64,000 nt of DNA, taken from positions 135,606 through 199,605 of the forward strand of contig UQNJ01000002.1 in assembly GCA_900542295.1 (NCBI GenBank), in the 5' to 3' direction. A model generated the notes under the pieces. That model did not search any database and had not been told where the DNA came from. It was given only the letters and a program-made list of their open reading frames with translations. This document shows, piece by piece, positions 59,813 to 64,000 of the stretch. Positions within the stretch are counted from its first letter, which is position 1, and each line of letters starts with the position of its first letter. Both the position numbers and the translations under genes were made by a program. This DNA comes from an uncultured Eubacteriales bacterium (lineage in GTDB: Bacteria; Bacillota; Clostridia; Peptostreptococcales; Anaerovoracaceae).

Positions 59813-60595
59813 CTATCCTTTCACGATATTATCGACAGCCTTAATAAATGCATATCTTATTCCCGATTCTTCCAATGAGGCAACGCCTTTTATCGTAGTT
59901 CCTCCCGGAGAGCAGACATTGTCTTTGAGCTGTCCCGGATGCATTCCTGTTGCCATCATAAGTTCAGCACTTCCCGCCATAGTCTGACATGCAATCTCAT
60001 ATGCCTGTTTTCTCTGGATTCCGTTTTTTACTGCCGCATCTCCTAACGCTTCTATAACCATATCCATAAAAGCAGGACCGCATCCGGAAATCGCCATACC
60101 GGCCGTCATAAGCCTGCCGGGAAGTTCTACAACCTTTCCTACGGCATCAAGCAACTTAAAGAGCTGTTTTCTTTCCTCATCATCCCAATCGTTTTCCTCT
60201 TCTACCAGAAGTACTCCTTTTGATACTGCAACCGGCGTGTTCGGCATTATACACTGAACCCTTACTCCGTCATGCAGCACTTCCTTATATCTTTTAAAAT
60301 CCCATCCTGCGGCTACAGATAATATAGACTTTCCGTTCAGCTTGTCTTTAACTTTACCAAGAACATCATCTATCTGGTACGGCTTACATGCCATGAATAA
60401 AGTATCACTCTTTTCAATCAGACTCTCCAATGAACTGCATGGATTTATTCCTAACTTTTGGCAGTTCAAAGCAAGCTTTTCCTGATTTGGAGCAAAACCT
60501 GAAATATCATTGCTATTGACCATTCCTGACTTGATAAAACCCTCTGCCATGGCCTGTGCCATATTACCCATTCCTATAAATCCTATTTTTTTCAC
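59813..60595 (-). CDS. proC: pyrroline-5-carboxylate reductase
   Basis: The 260-residue enzyme makes proline from pyrroline-5-carboxylate. N-terminal Rossmann motif IGFIGMGNMAQAMAEGFI; C-terminal LKDNVCSPGGTTIKGVASLE is the family signature. The start is GTG (60593-60595) with AGGAGG 9 nt upstream. It is 13 bp from the exonuclease III stop. Confidence 0.95.
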   Translation of the reverse strand: MKKIGFIGMGNMAQAMAEGFIKSGMVNSNDISGFAPNQEKLALNCQKLGINPCSSLESLIEKSDTLFMACKPYQIDDVLGKVKDKLNGKSILSVAAGWDFKRYKEVLHDGVRVQCIMPNTPVAVSKGVLLVEEENDWDDEERKQLFKLLDAVGKVVELPGRLMTAGMAISGCGPAFMDMVIEALGDAAVKNGIQRKQAYEIACQTMAGSAELMMATGMHPGQLKDNVCSPGGTTIKGVASLEESGIRYAFIKAVDNIVKG

Positions 60596-60608
60596 GGCTC
60601 AATACCTC

Positions 60609-61364
60609 CTAAAGTTCTATTGAAAGTTCCACAGGGCAATGATCGGAGCCCATTATTTCCGTCTGTATTGACGCTCCCCGGATATTGTCCTTAAGAGCCT
60701 CAGATACAATAAAATAATCTATTCTCCATCCTGCATTTCTTTCACGTGCCTTAAATCTATATGACCACCAAGAATACATACCTTCCTTTTCAGGATAAAA
60801 ATATCTGAAAGTATCTATAAACCCGCTGTCTATTACATGCTGAATCTTACCCCTCTCCTCATCAGTAAATCCTGCATTTCTTCTGTTTGGCCCGGGGTTT
60901 TTTATGTCAATCTCAAGTCTTGCCACATTAAGATCTCCAGCATAAATTACAGGTTTAACGCTGTCAAGTTTTTTAATATATGCAAAAAAATCATCTTCCC
61001 ACTTCATACGATATTCAATTCTTTTTAAACCCTCCTGAGAATTGGGAGTGTAAACTGTAACAAAATAAAACTCCGGGAATTCAAGAGTTATTACTCTTCC
61101 TTCATTGTCATGTTCTTCTATTCCTATTCCGTAGCTTACTTCAAGGGGTTTTCTCTTAGTAAATACCGCAGTTCCTGAATATCCTTTTTTTTGTGCATAA
61201 TTCCAATACTGATAATAACCCGGTATCTGCAAATCTATCTGACCCTCCTGTAATTTGGTCTCTTGAATACAAAAAATATCTGCATCCCGTGAATTGAAAA
61301 ATTCCATAAAACCCTTGCCCATTACGGCTCTCAGTCCATTGACATTCCACGAAATCAGTCTCAT
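60609..61364 (-). CDS. xth: exodeoxyribonuclease III
   Basis: The 251-residue AP endonuclease/exonuclease has LISWNVNGLRAVMGKGF, IFCIQETKLQEGQ, TVYTPNSQEG, VIYAGDLNVARLEIDIKNP, RNAGFTDEER, and C-terminal GSDHCPVELSIEL with the catalytic His. It repairs abasic sites. It overlaps the hxlR stop (ATGA). Confidence 0.95.
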   Translation of the reverse strand: MRLISWNVNGLRAVMGKGFMEFFNSRDADIFCIQETKLQEGQIDLQIPGYYQYWNYAQKKGYSGTAVFTKRKPLEVSYGIGIEEHDNEGRVITLEFPEFYFVTVYTPNSQEGLKRIEYRMKWEDDFFAYIKKLDSVKPVIYAGDLNVARLEIDIKNPGPNRRNAGFTDEERGKIQHVIDSGFIDTFRYFYPEKEGMYSWWSYRFKARERNAGWRIDYFIVSEALKDNIRGASIQTEIMGSDHCPVELSIEL

Positions 61365-61714
61365 TTTTTAATCCCTCCCACAGTAAGCATCATTTCTTCT
61401 CCCCAGTTGCTCAGCTCTTCAAGTATAGGCATAAGCTTATCACAAGTCTCAGTCGATGAGTATTCTACTCTTACCGGTACTTCAAGATATTCTTTTCTCA
61501 ATACCAATCCCTTTTCTTCAAGCTCTTTGAGCGAAGATGCAAGCACCGTATTCGAAATGCCTCCTAACCTTTTTCTAAGTTCATTATATCTAAGCGGTCC
61601 CTTGTTGTTCAACGTGCATATTATCTGCATCTTCCACTTTCCGCCTATTATAGACATCGCATAACTGAGAGGACAATTTTCAAGGCATGGACAATCATAA
61701 TGAGTCTCTACCAT
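61361..61714 (-). CDS. HxlR-family transcriptional regulator
   Basis: The 117-residue winged-helix protein has the HxlR pattern: CPLSYAMSIIGGKWKMQIIC, GPLRYNELRKRLGGISNTVL and VRVEYSSTETCDKLMPIL. Extra Cys residues near the N-terminus (DCPCLENCPL) could sense redox or electrophiles, as in related regulators (HypR, YodB). It is divergent from the LysE exporter gene (118-bp gap) and may control it. Confidence 0.9.
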   Translation of the reverse strand: MVETHYDCPCLENCPLSYAMSIIGGKWKMQIICTLNNKGPLRYNELRKRLGGISNTVLASSLKELEEKGLVLRKEYLEVPVRVEYSSTETCDKLMPILEELSNWGEEMMLTVGGIKK

Positions 61715-61831
61715 AGTCAGTTTCTCCTTACTTAATAAGTATTTTTTTCGTTATTGATTAGTTTTCACTTAAGTAATATAATTATATCAGGTAATAAAAA
61801 CAGAGTAAATATATTTTTAGGAGGATACTTT

Positions 61832-62449
61832 ATGGAAATATACCTTCAAGGTCTGACTATGGGACTTGCATATGTTGCCCCAATTGGTCTTCAGAACCTT
61901 TTCGTAATAAACACTGCTCTTACCCAGCCTAAAAAACGAGTATATGCAACGGCACTCATTGTAATCTTTTTCGATGTGACCCTCGGTCTTGCCTGTTTTT
62001 TTGGTATAGGTGCTCTTATGCAAGCTTCCGCATGGCTTGAAATGATAGTACTGCTTGTCGGAAGCCTCATAGTTATCTGGATAGGTATAGGGCTTGTTCG
62101 TTCCAAAGATGACACGCTTGACGGCGGAAAAGATGTAAATGTACCTATAATAAAAGTTATAACAACGGCATGTGTAGTCACATGGTTCAATCCCCAGGCG
62201 CTCATAGACGGCAGCATGATGCTCGGTGCCTTTAAAGCTACCCTGCCCGCAGGCACAGACTTTTTCTTTGTGGGAGGTTTTGCTTCTGCCTCTGTGATAT
62301 GGTTTCTTTCAATATCTACGATAATATCATTATTCAGTGCTAAATTCACTAATAAGACACTGCGTATCATCAATATAATATGCGGTGCAGTAATCATATT
62401 CTATGGTGGAAAGCTTTTCTGGAGTTTTATTCAGCTTATTATGGGATAA
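61832..62449 (+). CDS. LysE/ArgO-family amino-acid exporter
   Basis: The 205-residue protein has about six helices. The family motif is MGLAYVAPIGLQNLFVINTA near the N-terminus, followed by FFDVTLGLACFFGIGALMQA and WFNPQALIDGSMMLGAF. It probably exports basic amino acids such as lysine or arginine. The start at 61832 has GGAGG 8 nt upstream; an upstream in-frame ATG lacks a site. Confidence 0.9.
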   Translation: MEIYLQGLTMGLAYVAPIGLQNLFVINTALTQPKKRVYATALIVIFFDVTLGLACFFGIGALMQASAWLEMIVLLVGSLIVIWIGIGLVRSKDDTLDGGKDVNVPIIKVITTACVVTWFNPQALIDGSMMLGAFKATLPAGTDFFFVGGFASASVIWFLSISTIISLFSAKFTNKTLRIINIICGAVIIFYGGKLFWSFIQLIMG

Positions 62450-62505
62450 TGGTAATTCCCGTTCTGTACCGGATATCAGAAGACCGGAAAGTTGTCTATA
62501 TTACG

Positions 62506-62531
62506 AAACCCCGCTTTAAAGCGGGGTTTTT
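62506..62531. terminator. bidirectional terminator
   Basis: AAACCCCGC-TTTAAA-GCGGGGTTT is a perfect stem with T on one side and A on the other, between the convergent LysE and 62548 genes. Confidence 0.92.
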
Positions 62532-62547
62532 ATATTATGTAGCTATT

Positions 62548-62898
62548 CTACTTTTTTTTCAATTGTTTCATTTTTTTCTTATGTGCCTTGTTATATGGGT
62601 CAGGATTGTTCCCCATAGTAACTCCTGCCTTGAAATACATAAATATGCCGCCTACCAGTCCTGCCGACAGACCGTTAAAAGTAATCCCCCATGGTAGATA
62701 TTGGAAACCGACAAATGCCGTAAGCACCAACATTACCCACATGATGATGCGTCTATACAGGAAGGGGATCTTGTGACACAGTTTGCGAACAAACTGCCTG
62801 AATCCTTTTGAAGCATTTTCTATAATAGTAAAAAACATTACTCCAAAAAACAATCCTGAAAGGTAACAGCAGAAATACATCAGAAAGTCAACAATCAT
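62548..62898 (-). CDS. small membrane protein of unknown function
   Basis: The 116-residue protein has about three helices: residues 5-27, about 50-70 and 74-92, with a basic C-terminal tail (KAHKKKMKQLKKK). I do not recognise a family. Its start overlaps the stop of the signal-peptidase-like gene by 4 bp (ATGA), so the two are functionally tied. Confidence 0.75.
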   Translation of the reverse strand: MIVDFLMYFCCYLSGLFFGVMFFTIIENASKGFRQFVRKLCHKIPFLYRRIIMWVMLVLTAFVGFQYLPWGITFNGLSAGLVGGIFMYFKAGVTMGNNPDPYNKAHKKKMKQLKKK

Positions 62899-63734
62899 TT
62901 TTTCTTACCTCTCTTTCCTTTCTTCAATTCGTCTTCTTCCGCCTTCATCTTCTTCTGGATAGCCTTCATTTCAGCAGCAATTTCAGCACGTTCTTTTTCA
63001 AGTTTTGCCTCTCTTTCGGCTCTTCTCTTTTCAATAGGATTAAGTTCTTCTTCAGCCGGTGCCTCCAGGCCTTGTTTAACCTGAAGCTTGCGAGCCTGTT
63101 TTTTGGCATAAGCCTCGCGCTTGGCTTGTGCCGCTGCTCTTCTCTTTTTAAACATCAGTATATCAGACATCATTAAAAGCAGAAACGAAAGAACTACAGT
63201 TATGGCAGCTCCAAAGGCTGTCGCATACACCTTAATAAAGCCGTAGAGCATTTTTGAAGTGAAAAACACTCTTCCCTTAATATCATCAGCCTTAATTTCT
63301 ACAGCTTCTGATTTAGATTCGTTATCACCCACTACAGTATATGTCTCCCCATCATCGGAAATATCTGTCACCCTTCTGACAGGATTATACTTGCCGTCAA
63401 AATACTGCACTGCATCTCCTTCGGAATATTCCTTTTGTGTTTTTATAAATACAGCACTCTTCGCTTCTATTTCCGGCTCCATTATCGAAGATTCAATCTT
63501 GCTGGCACCAAAGCCCAATACGGTAACCACCTTTGTGTCATCGTATCCGCCTCCTCTTACCAGCACATGAACATTGGCAAAAAACATAAGTGACAGCACT
63601 ACCGCCAATGCTTTACATACCTTGTCCACTTTTTTTACTGTAGGAGTACGGTCATCTGCATATTTTTTCTTTTTAGGTTTCTGTGCGGGTGCTGCTTTCT
63701 TTTTTTTGTTGTTTGTAATTTTTTCGTTACTCAT
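62895..63734 (-). CDS. signal-peptidase-like (SipW-type) protein lacking catalytic residues
   Basis: The 279-residue protein has a basic N-terminus, a membrane helix (about 38-60), a soluble domain (about 78-160) and a second helix (about 165-190) followed by a strongly charged coiled-coil tail (190-279; ERAEIAAEMKAIQKKMKAEE). The soluble domain reads like an archaeal/SipW signal peptidase (SIMEPEI, SAVFIKTQKEYSEGDAVQY, PVRRVTDI, TYTVVGDNE, IKGRVFFTSKMLYGF). In active enzymes these are SGSMEP, THRV and GD..D; here Ser is Ile84 and His is Arg120, so it should be a pseudo-enzyme. The role is unknown. Confidence 0.65.
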   Translation of the reverse strand: MSNEKITNNKKKKAAPAQKPKKKKYADDRTPTVKKVDKVCKALAVVLSLMFFANVHVLVRGGGYDDTKVVTVLGFGASKIESSIMEPEIEAKSAVFIKTQKEYSEGDAVQYFDGKYNPVRRVTDISDDGETYTVVGDNESKSEAVEIKADDIKGRVFFTSKMLYGFIKVYATAFGAAITVVLSFLLLMMSDILMFKKRRAAAQAKREAYAKKQARKLQVKQGLEAPAEEELNPIEKRRAEREAKLEKERAEIAAEMKAIQKKMKAEEDELKKGKRGKKK

Positions 63735-63761
63735 AAATCAATCCTTTAGTTATTAAACGGA

Positions 63762-63794
63762 GACCCCATATCCAATTAGGATATGGGGTCTGAA
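63762..63794 (-). terminator. hairpin upstream of the signal-peptidase-like gene
   Basis: AGACCCCATATCC-AATTA-GGATATGGGGTCT is a perfect 13-bp stem, probably ending the transcript of the gene to the right (63903-64000). T run is weak. Confidence 0.75.
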
Positions 63795-63902
63795 TACACA
63801 TATCAAATTAGAATCAATATAATCCAGTAATAGTTTTATGTTTTTGATTATAATTTATAATTTATATTTTATGCGTTTAGCTGAGTCGAATTATTTTGCA
63901 GC

Positions 63903-64000
63903 CTATTTAGCTTTCTTTGCTTCCTTGTCAGCTAAATAGTATTTGCCCGGAGTATTGAAGTACTCTTTCTGGAGTGCTGCAACCTGCGGAACCATTATGA
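63903..64000 (-). CDS. C-terminal fragment of an unidentified protein
   Basis: The last 31 codons of a gene that enters from the right end: MVPQVAALQKEYFNTPGKYY followed by LADKEAKKAK and a TAG stop at 63903-63905. Composition suggests a soluble or peripheral tail. Too short to assign. It is followed by a strong hairpin at 63762-63794; the gap between is AT-rich and holds nothing else. Confidence 0.6.
   Translation of the reverse strand, partial: IMVPQVAALQKEYFNTPGKYYLADKEAKKAK

Noticed and set aside
61832..62449. Riboswitch before the LysE exporter
   Set aside because: The 118-bp divergent gap is short, and no lysine or yybP-type structure was recognised.

Overview
This is about 64 kb of low-GC Firmicutes chromosome, most likely from a strictly anaerobic member of the Clostridia. 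The signs are rubrerythrin, several small 4Fe-4S proteins, ORP-type MinD/ferredoxin ATPases, a SigI/RsgI pair, a SpoVD-like penicillin-binding protein with a PASTA domain, and a MurE with the DNPR motif of meso-diaminopimelate enzymes. Nearly everything from 1 to 51.6 kb is on the minus strand. I see no insertion sequence, prophage, CRISPR array or rRNA. The window is mostly housekeeping, with small accessory islands.

Layout in ascending coordinates (minus-strand operons are transcribed right to left). 0-4.2 kb: an envelope/stress locus (VTC polyphosphate-polymerase domain protein, two DUF4956 membrane proteins, sigI, rsgI). Two of its genes carry single-base frameshifts, and its RsgI lacks the usual Asn-Pro autocleavage site. 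4.4-7.2 kb: an ORP-type iron-sulfur cluster (DUF134-NifX regulator, two MinD-like ATPases with inserted ferredoxin domains, a NifX-like protein) behind a strong promoter overlapped by a palindrome. 7.3-9.9 kb: three small redox units (ferredoxin plus NapH-like membrane protein; thioredoxin; SDR plus rhodanese lipoprotein). Each is preceded by the same 15-bp palindrome exactly 21 nt from a -10 box. 9.9-13.2 kb: Nudix, DHFR-like, GNAT and TPR/DUF4261 genes, the last with a suspicious 5' end. 13.7-15.7 kb: tsf and rpsB with a long leader. 16.7-23.1 kb: a GntR-controlled peptide/amino-acid cluster (M20, Asp/Glu racemase, M28, AGCS symporter). 23.3-23.7 kb: tRNA-Asn, tRNA-Leu and tRNA-fMet. 23.8-36.6 kb: TPR, two radical SAM proteins, argS, DUF523, mutS2, zapA, pheT, pheS and a TrmH methyltransferase.

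36.7-51.7 kb holds the division and cell-wall (dcw) cluster: mraZ, rsmH, ftsL, a PBP, murE, murF, mraY, murD, ftsW, murG, murA, ftsQ and ftsZ. Its promoter overlaps a textbook three-repeat MraZ-box array. The cluster has no ftsA, murB or murC.

From 51.8 kb the strand switches. A striking gene for a protein with about 11% cysteine is divergent from mraZ, followed by a polytopic MFS-like protein and a two-gene ABC exporter with a long coiled coil. 58-64 kb carries an acyl-ACP thioesterase, rubrerythrin, proC, exonuclease III, an HxlR regulator divergent from a LysE exporter, and an operon encoding a signal-peptidase-like protein that has lost its catalytic residues.

The observations I rate highest are the shared palindrome/-10 architecture at three redox promoters, the cysteine-rich protein, the catalytically dead signal-peptidase homolog, the RsgI variant with its eroding neighbours, and the MraZ operator. 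All assignments rest on reading the sequence; no searches were run.
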